Source: Mucilaginibacter xinganensis (GTDB lineage Bacteria; Bacteroidota; Bacteroidia; Sphingobacteriales; Sphingobacteriaceae). From it: a stretch of 64,000 bases of DNA. The position numbers and the translations under genes are program-made. The stretch covers positions 62,001-126,000 of the forward strand of contig JAMFSA010000047.1 in NCBI GenBank assembly GCA_026225055.1, read 5' to 3'. Positions 27,452-38,800 of this stretch are shown here, piece by piece (position 1 is the first letter of the stretch; the number at the start of each line of letters is the position of its first letter). The notes beneath the pieces are model-generated. The model made no database searches. It worked only from the letters and a program-made list of their open reading frames with translations, and was not told the origin of the DNA.

Positions 27452-28360
27452 ATGAAAGTGATTATAACAACTGTATTATTTGCGGCGATTTTGAGCACGT
27501 TTGCCATGGCGCAAGACACGATTAGCTTATATGCAGGTGCCATACCTAATTCAAGGCCGAACCGTATGACTTTCCCTGTGGGGCATATAACACCTGGGCT
27601 GGTTTACCAAGTTATCCATCCCATGCTGGAAGTTTATCTTCCTGAAAAGGAAAATGCCACAGGAGCGGCAGTAATTATTTGTCCCGGCGGAGCCTATAAA
27701 GTGTTAACCTACGAGGCTGAAGGCGTGCGCACCGCCAAACAATTCGCCAAAGATGGCATTGCTGCATTTGTACTTAAATACCGTCTTCCAGATGATTCCA
27801 CGATGACCGACAAAAAGATGGGGCCGCTGCAGGATGCCCAGCAGGCTATAAAGCTTGTGCGCGGGAACGCCTTAAGGTGGAATATTGATAAGAACAGGAT
27901 AGGGATCATGGGTTTTTCAGCCGGCGGGCACCTTGCAGCGACGGCGGCTACCCATTTTCAATTTCCGGTGATCAGGAATGGCGACAGCATCAGTTTGCGG
28001 CCTGATTTCCTGATATTGATTTACCCGGTTATCAGTATGAAGGATGGCCTCACGCATGCCGACTCGCGCACAAATCTGTTGGGCAGTAATCCATCCCGGC
28101 AAGTAATTGATGAATTTTCGGAGGAGCTACAGGTAAATGATGATACCCCGCCTGCATATATTACCCATGCTGGTGATGATCAACTGGTTGATGTGGATAA
28201 CAGCATCCTGTTTTATGAAAGCCTGCGGCGCCATCATGTCAGGGCGGAGCTGCATATCTATCCCAAAGGCGGCCATGGTTTTGTGCTCTCCCAGCCCGCA
28301 GCGGAATGGATGGCTCCCGTTTATAAATGGATGATAATTGAAAAACTTATTGAAAAGTAA
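27452..28360 (+). CDS. Alpha/beta-hydrolase carbohydrate esterase (acetyl xylan esterase-like)
   Basis: Likely removes acetyl groups from xylan; 302 residues with signal peptide (STFAMAQ). Oxyanion motif CPGGAY (usual HGGG variant in this group), nucleophile Ser in GIMGFSAGGHLA (about residue 155), Asp in HAGDDQLVD (about 243) and His in PKGGHGF (about 273). This is the BD-FAE/axe-like family common in Bacteroidetes PULs. Followed 19 bases later by the CE1 gene, so probably co-transcribed. Confidence 0.88.
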   Translation: MKVIITTVLFAAILSTFAMAQDTISLYAGAIPNSRPNRMTFPVGHITPGLVYQVIHPMLEVYLPEKENATGAAVIICPGGAYKVLTYEAEGVRTAKQFAKDGIAAFVLKYRLPDDSTMTDKKMGPLQDAQQAIKLVRGNALRWNIDKNRIGIMGFSAGGHLAATAATHFQFPVIRNGDSISLRPDFLILIYPVISMKDGLTHADSRTNLLGSNPSRQVIDEFSEELQVNDDTPPAYITHAGDDQLVDVDNSILFYESLRRHHVRAELHIYPKGGHGFVLSQPAAEWMAPVYKWMIIEKLIEK

Positions 28361-28379
28361 CCTTTAAATTAACCATGTC

Positions 28380-29531
28380 ATGAAAAGAACAATTTACCTG
28401 CTTTTTGCCCTGCTGCTGACGGGTTTATCGGTGTGGGGGCAGGCGATGCCCCCAGGTGCAGCAATGCACATGCCCGGTTCCGGGGTTCCGGCTTCTTCCA
28501 ATATACGTTCGGCAAAGTACCCGGAAGTCTTGCCTGATCACCGGGTGGTTTTCAGGATCAAAGCGCCGGATGTACAAAAAATGCAGGTGGACCTGGGCCG
28601 GAAATATGATATGGTGAAGGATAGAGCCGGGTATTGGAACCTCACAACTGACTCTATTGGCGAAGGGTTCCACTACTATACGCTGCTGGTGGACGGGCTG
28701 GCGGTCGCCGATCCTTCCAGCGAATCTTTTTACGGGATGGGGAGTATGGCCAGCGGCATTGAAATTCCTTTTTCCGGCGGCGATTACTATGCGGAAAAAG
28801 ATGTGCCGCATGGCGGTATTCGCATAAAGCGCTATTATTCAACAGTTACCAATTCCTGGCGGCAGCTGTATATCTACACGCCACCTGGCTATGATACCGT
28901 AACGGATGATAAATATCCTGTACTCTATCTGCTGCACGGCGGCGGCGAGGATGAACGCGGCTGGGCAACACAGGGAAAAACAGCGTTGATCATGGACAAC
29001 CTGATTGCGGCATCGAAGGCAAAGCCTATGCTGGTGGTGATGCCCGATGCCAATCTCGGTGCCGGTGGATTTGGCGAAGATGGATTGAAGGCATTTGAGT
29101 CGGAGATCAGGCAATGTATTATTCCGTTCATCGATAAAAACTACAGGACCAGGAACACTAGCGCCAGCCGGGCGCTAGCCGGTTTATCAATGGGCGGATT
29201 GAATACGTTGTATACCGGAATATATAATACGGATCTTTTTTCCTACCTGGGCGTTTTAAGTTCCGGATGGATTTTGCCGGCCCAAAGCGGCATAGCCAGT
29301 GCCCAATACGATTACCTCAGGCAAAATGGCCCGAAAGTTAACGGCGCTCTGAAATTACTCTGGATATCGGAGGGCGGGAAAGAAGACATCGCTTATAAAA
29401 ACGGTCATATTATGCTGGGCCGGCTGGATGAGCTGCACATAAGGTATAGTTATTACGAATATCCAGGCGGCCATACCTGGCCTGTTTGGCGGAATGACCT
29501 TTACCATTTTGCGCCGCTGTTGTTTCGGTAA
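28380..29531 (+). CDS. CE1 esterase with N-terminal CBM48-like domain (feruloyl/acetyl xylan esterase)
   Basis: 383 residues, signal peptide MKRTIYLLFALLLTGLSVWGQ. Domain 1 (about 40-130) is CBM48-like (VVFRIKAPDVQKMQVDL, DPSSESFYGMG). Domain 2 is the CE1 alpha/beta-hydrolase: [14 protein letters not shown], nucleophile Ser in AGLSMGG (about 268), catalytic His in PGGHTWPVW (about 363). Cleaves ferulate or acetate esters on arabinoxylan; which one cannot be told from sequence. Very close in domain plan to the second half of the tandem esterase at 49324. Confidence 0.9.
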   Translation: MKRTIYLLFALLLTGLSVWGQAMPPGAAMHMPGSGVPASSNIRSAKYPEVLPDHRVVFRIKAPDVQKMQVDLGRKYDMVKDRAGYWNLTTDSIGEGFHYYTLLVDGLAVADPSSESFYGMGSMASGIEIPFSGGDYYAEKDVPHGGIRIKRYYSTVTNSWRQLYIYTPPGYDTVTDDKYPVLYLLHGGGEDERGWATQGKTALIMDNLIAASKAKPMLVVMPDANLGAGGFGEDGLKAFESEIRQCIIPFIDKNYRTRNTSASRALAGLSMGGLNTLYTGIYNTDLFSYLGVLSSGWILPAQSGIASAQYDYLRQNGPKVNGALKLLWISEGGKEDIAYKNGHIMLGRLDELHIRYSYYEYPGGHTWPVWRNDLYHFAPLLFR

Positions 29532-29635
29532 ATTTGCGCACCGTATATATTCCTCTCAGTTGCTGCTGATCATCTGGCGGGGGGGTAAATAGATCATGAT
29601 CAGGTATCACATATCCATAACTATAAACATTAACG

Positions 29636-30976
29636 ATGAAATATTTTAGGCAATGCCTGGCGGTTGCCGGGCTGATCTTTTTGAACAGTCATCTGTCGGC
29701 ACAAAATCCGCTGATCATGACACAATTTACTGCTGATCCCTCGGCGCGCGTTTTTGAGGGTAAGGTATATCTTTATCCTTCGCACGACATCCCGGCGATG
29801 CCCGGGCATGGAAAGGCCGGTTGGTTTTGTATGGAGGACTATCATGTCTTCTCCTCGCCGGACCTTACCCGCTGGACGGATCATGGTGTGATTATAAGTC
29901 AAAGCAAGGTGCCGTGGACGGACTCCACCGCTTACAGTATGTGGGCGCCTGATTGCATAGAGCGGGCTGGAAAGTATTATTTCTATTTCCCGGCAACGGC
30001 GAAAGCCGGCAATGGCAGGGGATTTGCGGTAGGGGTTGCCATAGCTGATAATCCATACGGCCCTTTTGTGCCACAACCGCAGCCGGTCGCGGGCATACAT
30101 GGTATAGATCCGAATGTCCAGATCGCGCCGGACGGCACGGCTTATATCTATTGGGCGCAAGGAAATCTTTACGGTGCAAAACTTAAAGCAAATATGCTTG
30201 AACTGGCATCGGAGCCGGTAAAGCTGGAAGGCTTTCCCGACAAGGGTTTAAAGGAAGGCCCTTACCTGTTCGAACGCAAAGGTATTTATTATATGACCTA
30301 TCCGCATGTGGCCGATAAGACGGAGCGGCTCGAATACGCGATGTCTGATAGCCCCCTCGGGCCTTTTAGATATGGCGGTGTACTGATGGACGCGTCCCCG
30401 TCGGGCTGCTGGACCAATCACCAGTCCGTTATCGAATTCAAAAATCAATGGTATTTATTTTATCATGATGACGACCTGTCGCCAAACTTTGATAAGAACC
30501 GGTCGGTAAGAGCGGACAGTTTGTTTTTTAATGCGGACGGCACGATTCGCAAGGTTATCCCCACCCTGCGTGGCGTTGGTATCACCGCCGCATCGCAAAA
30601 AATACAGATCGACCGCTACAGCTCCAGGAGCGCCGAGGGTACGGCAATAGCGTTTCTTGATACCCTTGACAGGTTTAGCGGCTGGGAAACCATTTTCGAT
30701 AAACCGGATGCATGGGTACGATACAACAGCATCTATTTCGGCAAGAAGAAAAGCAGGGCTTTGGTAATCAATGCGCGTTCGGCAACCGGAGGCACTTTGC
30801 TGATAAGAACTGTTGGTGCAGCCGGAAAGATCGTCGCGCAAGTGCCTATTCCAAAGGGGAACGATTGGAAGGGTGTTAAAAAAGCAATTTCGGCTATACC
30901 TGCCGGCCTGAAAGACCTTGCCGTTCAGTTAAAAGACGGGGGCAGGGTAGAAGTTGACTGGATAAGTTTCGAATAG
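29636..30976 (+). CDS. GH43 arabinofuranosidase/xylosidase with C-terminal CBM6-like domain
   Basis: 446 residues, signal peptide ending SHLSAQ. Propeller acids: Asp in QFTADPSARV (about 33), Asp in HGIDPNVQI (about 157), Glu in LKEGPYLF (about 206). WAPDCIERAGKYYFYFP is the motif whose Trp is lost in the broken GH43 at 11204. The C-terminal domain (YSSRSAEGTAIAFLDT ... VEVDWISF) looks like CBM6. Likely acts on arabinose or xylose side groups of xylan oligosaccharides in the periplasm. TAG is its stop codon. Confidence 0.88.
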   Translation: MKYFRQCLAVAGLIFLNSHLSAQNPLIMTQFTADPSARVFEGKVYLYPSHDIPAMPGHGKAGWFCMEDYHVFSSPDLTRWTDHGVIISQSKVPWTDSTAYSMWAPDCIERAGKYYFYFPATAKAGNGRGFAVGVAIADNPYGPFVPQPQPVAGIHGIDPNVQIAPDGTAYIYWAQGNLYGAKLKANMLELASEPVKLEGFPDKGLKEGPYLFERKGIYYMTYPHVADKTERLEYAMSDSPLGPFRYGGVLMDASPSGCWTNHQSVIEFKNQWYLFYHDDDLSPNFDKNRSVRADSLFFNADGTIRKVIPTLRGVGITAASQKIQIDRYSSRSAEGTAIAFLDTLDRFSGWETIFDKPDAWVRYNSIYFGKKKSRALVINARSATGGTLLIRTVGAAGKIVAQVPIPKGNDWKGVKKAISAIPAGLKDLAVQLKDGGRVEVDWISFE

Positions 30977-31063
30977 GCCCCTGGCGACCAGGGAATTAAT
31001 AACATATTGCCAGCGCTGACGGCCATTCAATTACACCAGTTTCACAAACCAATTAAACAAAAT

Positions 31064-32599
31064 ATGAAAAAGTTGCTACCTGTACTGGCGTTTGCCCTTC
31101 CTTTTTCGCTGTTTGCCCAAAATGCGAAAATAAAGATTGATGTAAACAGAATTATCGGAGATATTGATCCCAGGATATACGGGGTATTTATGGAACCCAT
31201 TCAATTTAGCGGTAAAAGAATGGGGTTGCCGGATTCTGTAAAATTTAATACCCTTTATGGTACGTTATACGATCCATCTTCACCGCTGGCTGATGAAAAC
31301 GGTTTTAAAAAGAATTATATCGATGCCATGCGAGAGCTTAAAATCACCAATATGCGCTGGCCGGGCGGTAATTACCTGATGGGGTATAACTGGCAGGATG
31401 GCATCGGCCCGAAGAATAAGCGGCCTGCCCGTATCAACCTGGCGTGGGGCGGCGTTGATAATAATCACGTAGGTACCGACGAATGGTTTGCTTTAAACAA
31501 GGCGATCGGCAGCGAAAATATTGTAGGTGTAAACCTTGGCCTAGGAAATATTCAGGATGCCGCCTACTGGCTTGAATACTGTAACTATCCCAAAGGAACT
31601 TATTACTCGGAGTTAAGGGCAAAGAACGGGCATAAAGATCCTTACAACGTAAAAATATGGGATCTCGGAAATGAAGTTGACGGTGCGCCCTGGGAGCTGG
31701 GCCATAAAACGGCCGAGGATTATGTAAACATCGGCAGAGAGGCAGTAAAGGCCATGACCGCTGTTGACAGTACCATTAAATTCGTTGCCTCCGGTTCTTC
31801 CTATTATGAAAATACCGGGCAGTGGATCGAATGGAACCGGAAAGTGCTTTCCGGGTTGGGTGATAAAATAAGTTACCTGTCTATTCACAGGTATTGGGAT
31901 AAATCCGACGATTATTATACCTATATGGGCCAGAGCGCGGTGGATTTCGACGAAAAGATTAAGGTTACCGCCGATGAAATAGAAGCTGTAAGAACAATGT
32001 ACGGCTTTAAAAACCCGATCTACATAGCGGTTGATGAATGGGGAATTATGTCAAGGGACCTCATGTCTGTCTTGCCGATAGCGCAATGCTTCAACTCATT
32101 TTTGCGTCATGCCGATGTCGTTAAGATGGCCAATTTCACCATGCTCACTTCATTACTGGCAAGCGACAATCGTAAAGGAACGTTTAAAACACCCCTGTTT
32201 TATATTTTTAAAGCATATGCCAACATTTGTTCAGGCAGTTCGGTAGACGCCTTTGTTGAGTCCGGTACATTCAATACAGCCAAATACAAGGATATTCCCT
32301 ATTTGGATGTCACGGCAACGTATTCCAAAGCAGATAAAACAATTGTTATTAATGTTATAAACAGATCGGAGGATCAAAGCATCTCCACGGCTATTTCCAA
32401 TACTTCAGGAGGTTTCGAGGGCCAGGCAGAAGTGAGCCTTATCGCCGGCAAGGAGTTGCAGGAAGCATTTTCATTTGATAAACAGCGCCAGTACATACCT
32501 GCAACAAGTCATGTGGCGGTCAGGAACGACGAGTTCTATTATACTTTTTTACCCCATTCATTCACCCAGATCAAATTAAAGGCCGGAAGCCAGCTATGA
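31064..32599 (+). CDS. GH51 alpha-L-arabinofuranosidase (short form)
   Basis: 511 residues from ATG 31064, which gives a signal peptide (MKKLLPVLAFALPFSLFAQ); the track start is a TTG 57 bases upstream and is unlikely. Barrel motifs: MRWPGGNYLMGYNWQDGIGP, acid/base Glu in DLGNEVDG (about residue 202), nucleophile Glu in AVDEWGI (about 324). Length and lack of an extra N-terminal domain match classical GH51 (about 500). A second arabinofuranosidase beside the 23478 gene; differing side-chain linkages are the likely reason. Confidence 0.93.
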   Translation: MKKLLPVLAFALPFSLFAQNAKIKIDVNRIIGDIDPRIYGVFMEPIQFSGKRMGLPDSVKFNTLYGTLYDPSSPLADENGFKKNYIDAMRELKITNMRWPGGNYLMGYNWQDGIGPKNKRPARINLAWGGVDNNHVGTDEWFALNKAIGSENIVGVNLGLGNIQDAAYWLEYCNYPKGTYYSELRAKNGHKDPYNVKIWDLGNEVDGAPWELGHKTAEDYVNIGREAVKAMTAVDSTIKFVASGSSYYENTGQWIEWNRKVLSGLGDKISYLSIHRYWDKSDDYYTYMGQSAVDFDEKIKVTADEIEAVRTMYGFKNPIYIAVDEWGIMSRDLMSVLPIAQCFNSFLRHADVVKMANFTMLTSLLASDNRKGTFKTPLFYIFKAYANICSGSSVDAFVESGTFNTAKYKDIPYLDVTATYSKADKTIVINVINRSEDQSISTAISNTSGGFEGQAEVSLIAGKELQEAFSFDKQRQYIPATSHVAVRNDEFYYTFLPHSFTQIKLKAGSQL

Positions 32600-32642
32600 A
32601 GGCAAGCGGGGCATTTCGAAATGCGGAACAAGGACCTGTTTT

Positions 32643-35600
32643 ATGAATTTGCTTATAGAGATACCTATGAACGATCGCGCTAATAGAAGTCCTTTGGGAC
32701 ATTGTTTAAGGGCCTTTACTGTTGCTGTATTATTAATTACTGTCAGTGCTTTATCAATGGGGCAGACGGTCGTAAGGCTCAAAGGTAGGCCAGCTGTCTA
32801 TAGCCAGTATAAAGTTGCCGGAAAAGCATTTATGATCGCTTCCAGCGGCGTTTCGGCACCGATCTTAGTGGACCCGGGAGACTGGAAGGGCGTTATACGC
32901 GCTGCGGGCGACTTTGGGGATGATGTCCGCAAGGTCACCGGCACAGCGTCCCAGGTTATTCAAGACGGTACCCTTGGTAAACATTCAGTTTTGGTGGGGA
33001 CTATCGGTAAAAGCCGGATCATTGATCAGCTCATCGCTGAAAAAAAAATTGATGTTACCTCTATAAGGGGCAAATGGGAATCTTTCCTGATCCAAACGGT
33101 AGATGATCATCTGGTCATTGCGGGGAGCGACAAACGCGGGACTATTTTCGGTATTTATGACCTCTCGGAAAAAATTGGGGTATCGCCCTGGTACTGGTGG
33201 GCTGATGTGCCCGTAAAAAAAAGTAAAAGCCTGTATGTGGAAGCCGGCCGATTTGTACAGGAATCCCCCAAGGTAAGGTACCGGGGGATTTTCATCAATG
33301 ATGAAGACCCGTCATTTGGGGGCTGGGCGCGTAATAAATTCGGCGGAATTAATTCAAAAATGTATGTTCATATTTTTGAGTTGTTACTGCGCTTAAAAGC
33401 CAACCTGCTATGGCCTGCTATGTGGGGCAAGTCCTTTAATGAGGACGACGTGTTAAACCCGGTTTTGGCGGATGAATATGGGATAGTGATGGGTACATCG
33501 CACCACGAGCCGATGATGCGCGCTCAGAAAGAATATACCGACAGGAAAAATGACATAGGCGATTGGGATTATACTACCAACGCCGATAACATCAGGACGT
33601 TTTGGACGGATGGACTGGAACGGAACAGGCACTTTGATAACCTCATCACCATCGGCATGCGCGGTGATGGTGACGTGGCTATGGGCAAAGGCAACGATGC
33701 GGACAACATGCAGACCTTGAGCAAGGTCGTCGCTGATCAACGCGATATTATCAGTAAGGTCTATCATCAGGACAGCGCCGAAGTTCCGCAGGCGTGGGCG
33801 ATATTTACTGAAGTACAGCGCTATTATGATGCAGGTTTTACTGTTCCCGATGATGTAACCCTTTTATTTTGTGATAACAACTAGGGGTATATCAGGCGAA
33901 CTGGCCCGCTGAAGGAACGGGAGCGTAAAGGAGGCCTGGGGATCTATTACCACATTGACATGAATGGCGGCCCCTGGAACGACCGCTGGATAAATACGAC
34001 CACCCTTCCCAAATTACACGAACAGCTTAACCTGGCCTATCAAACAGGGATTAACCGGGAATGGATCATCAACGTGGGCGACCTTAAACCTAAAGAGTTG
34101 CCTATTGATTTTATCATGCATTTTGCCTGGGACCCGGATGCCATTCACGCAAATGAGACCCGCCATTATACGGTTAAATGGGCCGGATCGATATTTGGAA
34201 AAAAGCATTCCGCAGCAATTGCCGATATCGTTTCGAAGTATGCCAAATATAATCTCTGGCGAAAACCTGAAACACAGGATCCGCGTATCTTCAGTTTCGT
34301 GAATTACCATGAAGCGGATCGCGAGTTTAAGCTATGGAGCAGCTTGGAAGGCCGCGCTGAAGCATTGGGAAAGGAGATTGCCCCCCGGGCCGTGGACGCC
34401 TATTACGAACTGGTACTATATCCTGTAAGGGCTTCTGCGGGCGTAGCCGAAATATATCTGGATGCGGGACGTAATAATTTATATGTAAAGCAGGGAAGGG
34501 TGAGCGCAAACTATTATGCGAAGCAGGCCCGGGATCTTTTTGATACCGATCAGCAGTTAAGTAATTTCTATAATGATACCCTGGCCGGGGGCAAGTGGAA
34601 GCATATGATGTCTGATGTTCACATCGGCTACCGGCAATGGTCCATGCCCCGCCAGAATCAGCTGCCTGAACTTAAGCAGGTGGTGCCGCTTACTGCCCCG
34701 GCAATGGGCGTTGCCGTTGAGGGCAGCGAAGAGGCCTGGCCGGGCAGTATGGCGAAAGCTGAATTGCCTGTATTTGACGCGCTAAATAAACAGCATTATT
34801 TTATCGACATCTTTAACCGCGGCACCGGTCCGTTTAAGTTTACCGCAAAAGCTGATCAGCCCTGGGTGAAAATCAGCCGGGCTAAAGGGACAGTCGATAA
34901 ACAGGATTTGCGGCTTAATGTGGACATTGACTGGAAAGCCGCCCCGGCAGGTAAAACACAGGCGATTATCGAAATTCAGCAAGGTAATATACAGGTGCCT
35001 GTGGCCGTTACGCTTATTAGCAGCACACTGCCGCATGTGAGGCAGCCTTATTATGGGGGCTGGGGAGAATTTTCCATTCCCGCGCAGCAGTTTAAGGTCA
35101 ATAAGCCGGGAAGGCAGGCCAGATGGATAGTCCTGCCTGATCTTGGCAGGGATGAGGCAGGCATGGGGATCGATCCGGTTACCGCCCCGAGTTCCACACC
35201 GGGATCGGCACCCGTACTGGAGTACCGCATTTTCCTGCCTGATACCGGCGGCACCAAAGTGTGCCTGGGTATTTTACCAACACAGGATGTAAACCCGCGC
35301 CGGGGGTTAAGAATTGCGGTAGCGATAGATGACCAGGTGCCGCAAATTATCGACGCCCGCAAAGGTTTTCATGACGAGTTCAATGAATATACCCCAGCCA
35401 GCCTGGCTATGTCGCCAGGGTTGAAGCCCTTGCCGCCATTAGGCCCGGATTATGCACTTGTTTCGCGCGCCAGTCCCCGCCGGAATGAGGTGTTTGATAA
35501 TTTAAGATGGCTGGACGTGGAACTGGAAGTGAAAAAAGCTGGAATGCACCAATTAAAGGTCTTTATGGTTGACCCTGAAGTAGTATTGGAAAACATCGTT

Positions 35601-35657
35601 GTCAATCCCAGCGACAGGTACCCGAGTTATTTTGGCGCGCCACCGGTGAAACACTAA
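32643..35657 (+). pseudogene. GH115 alpha-glucuronidase interrupted by one in-frame TAG
   Basis: GH115 removes (4-O-methyl)glucuronate from internal positions of xylan, complementing GH67. The track gives 32643-33884 and 33960-35657, but they share one frame. TAG at 33882-33884 falls in LLFCDNN*GYIRRTGP, where GH115 has Trp (DNWG), and the reading continues without loss through YYHIDMNGGPWNDRWINTT. Signal peptide ends at ALSMGQ (second Met at 32667 also possible). The full reading is 1004 codons, about normal with the C-terminal domain (RQPYYGGWGEFSIPAQQF). As for GH43 at 11204: nonsense mutation, readthrough or sequence error. Confidence 0.85.
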
Positions 35658-35873
35658 GACCGGCAAAGCCGGTTCACACCTGTAAACCCGTATCGTTGAG
35701 ACGCCATAGGGAATTATCCCGCGCTTCGGCTGACCTGTTCGCGTAACAAAAGCAAATCGTTTTAAATAAACAACGGCAATACGTTAGGAGGAACCTAAAA
35801 AGTTTGTTTTTTTATGGGCCTGCCTTTACCGCTTTTCCACAGCTGTTAACAACCCGGAGCGCCACGCTGCTAA

Positions 35874-38800
35874 TCAGGCCGTTTCACTGCTTTTTTCTGC
35901 TTTCCTGTATTCTGTCGGCAGCATATGGAACTTCTCTTTAAAAGACCGTGAAAAATAATGAGGCGTGGCAAAGCCGGCCTCATAGGCTATCTGCGAAACC
36001 GTCAGGTCGGTTTTTAAAAGCAGTATGGCTGCCCGGTCAAGTTTATATGACCTGATAAATTCCACAGGCGGGAGCCCCGTGAGCTCGAATATTTTGGTAT
36101 AAAGTGCAGCACGGCTCATCGCTAAATGCTCGCTGAGGTCCACCACAGAAAATTTGGGGTTGTTCAGGTTGTTTTCTATGTATTTGATAACGTTGCCCAG
36201 GAATTTTTCCCGGCTTGACTCCACTTCTATGTCCGGGTGAACTACCTTCAGCTGCCTGGTGTACGTATTTTTAAGCATCGTATTGAGGTGCAGCAGATTT
36301 TTTATCTTGACATTTAAAATTTCAAAATTAAAGGGTTTGGTGAGATAATCATTTGCTCCGGATTCAAGTCCTTTCAGCTGCTCATCTTCGCGGGTGCGGG
36401 CGGTCAGCAGAATAAACGGAATGTGGCTTGTACGCTTATCCGCCTTGATTTTCTTACTCAGCGTTATGCCATCCATGTGGGGCATGGTGATGTCGCTGAT
36501 AATCATATCGGGGTGGCATGACAGGGCTTTATCCCAGCCTTCCAGGCCGTTGGCGGCTTCAACAACCTTATATTGCCCTTTGAGGTTATCCTTGATATAA
36601 TACCGAAACTCATCATTGTCTTCAACAATGAGCACGACAGGCATTTCTCCGGCAGCCAGACCAGCCCTTTTTGCGCGCTGTTCTTTTTCCTTCAGGTTCG
36701 GTTGGTTTGCCGGTTCGGCTGCCGCTGTACTTTCAGCGAAAATTTCCAGCGGGAGCAGCACGCTGAAAACGGAGCCTTTTCCTATTTCACTGTCAACAGA
36801 AATACTGCCGTCATGCATCTCTACAAATTCTTTGGTGATAGAAAGACCGATCCCGCTGCCGGGGTTCAAATTCCCTGAGTTGGTATCAGGCGCCTGATAA
36901 AACCGTTTGAATATTAAGTTTTTTCTGTTCGGGTCCACGCCGATCCCGGTATCGCTTATTTTTAATTCCAGCACTATTTTTTGGGGGCTGGCGGTGGCAT
37001 GCTTGATGACGTTGACAGCGACCGTTCCTCCGGGTAAAGTAAATTTGAACGCATTGGAAAGCAGGTTAAACAGGATACGTTCCACCTTATCGTGATCAAA
37101 ACGTACAAAAAGCTTTTCCTGCGGTGCATCGAAACGGAAATGAATGTTCCGCGATTCCGACAGGTCATGAAAGGAATCAATCACATCGCTGACAAACGAA
37201 ATGATTTCGCCTTCGCCAACGCTGAGCTTTAATTCCTGTTCTTCCAGTTTCCTGAAGTCTAAAAGCTGGTTCACCAGGTTCAGCAGCCGCCGGGCATTTC
37301 TTCGTATGACCGCCAGCTGGCCTGTAGTCTGCTGGTCGCTATGCTCTGTCATCAGCTTATCTGCGGGTGCCATGATCAATGATATCGGCGTGCGGAACTC
37401 GTGGCTCAGATTTGTCAGGAACTTAATTTTCATCAGGTCAAGTTCATGCAGGCGCTCCGCTTCTTTTCTTTCTTGCTCCAGCGCGAGTTTTTCCTTCACT
37501 TTCTTAATTCCCCTGTGGCGAATCAGCAGCAGTATACCCAATGCCACCAGGCCATACATCAGGTAGGCGTACCAGGTCATCCATAACGGCGGGTGGATGA
37601 TGATTCGGATTTGCGCGCCCGTATTGTTCCAGATGCGGTCATTATTACAGGCACGCACCATAAATAGGTATTCACCGGGATCTAAATTGGTATAATAGGC
37701 AGTGGTAGTTGAACCCACGTAATTCCAGCTCTTATTAAACCCTTTCAGCCTGTAAGCGTAGCGGTTCTGCTGCGGAAGGGTAAAGTTAATCGCTGCATAG
37801 CTGATCGAGAAATCCTGTTTATAGTCCAGGTCGATCTGTTTTGCTACTGAAATATCCTGTTTAATTGCCTGATTACCGGCCGGTTTTACAATGTTGTTGT
37901 TTATTTTTAACGCGGTGAGGAATACAGGAGGAACATTAGCGTTCCTTTTAACTTCCTGTTGCGGTTCGATATAATTAAAGCCGTCCGCTCCCCCAAAAAA
38001 AAGCGCCCCCTTACTGGTTTTAAGTCCGGATCCGTCAAGAAACGCGTCGTTTTGCAATCCGTTATAAGCCGAATAATAAATGAATTTTTTTAACGATGTG
38101 TTCAGGGTGCAGATGCCTTTATTCGTACTTAACCATATATTACCACTGTTATCTTCCAGTACTTTGTGCACTACGCCATCCGGCAGTCCTTCCGGCGCGG
38201 AATAGGCTGAAAATTTCGCATCTTTGACATGAAGGCAAAACAGCCCGTCCCCTGCTGTGCCGATCCACATATTGCCGTTATGATCTTGCAGGAGCGAAAA
38301 AACGCGGTCGATCGCCATTCCGGTATTTTTGTTGTTGTATACCTGGAATTTTTGGCTTACCGGGTTTAAAACAGCTATCCCGCTGCCATAGGTGCCAATC
38401 CATATATTCCCCTTGTGATCCTCCTCGATGGCCCGGATATAACCATTCACGGGCAAAGGCCGGTCTCCGGGGGAGGCAGGTGCCGGGACATATTTTAAAA
38501 ACGTTTTTGTGATAGGGTTGAACACGTTCACACCTCCGCCGTTAGTTCCTATCCATACCTGGCCGTTTTTGGTTTCCTTTAAGCAGAAAATATCGTTGTG
38601 GTTAAGGTGCAGATCGTCTTTTCCGGCATTCAATTGTTCGTAACGGCCAGTTTGGGTATTGTAGATAAACAGTCCGTCCTGAAAAGTGCCGATCCAGAGC
38701 TGTTGATTGTGGTCCAGCATCATGCTGAGGATCGGCAGCCCGGCTGAATTGCTTTTTTCTTTTGCTTTAATGGCGATATGGCTGAACAGGCCGCTGTTGA

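Noticed and set aside
35659-35673. ACCGGC-AAA-GCCGGT hairpin after GH115 as a terminator
   Set aside because: Stem of only six pairs and no U-run; may be incidental, though it lies between convergent genes.
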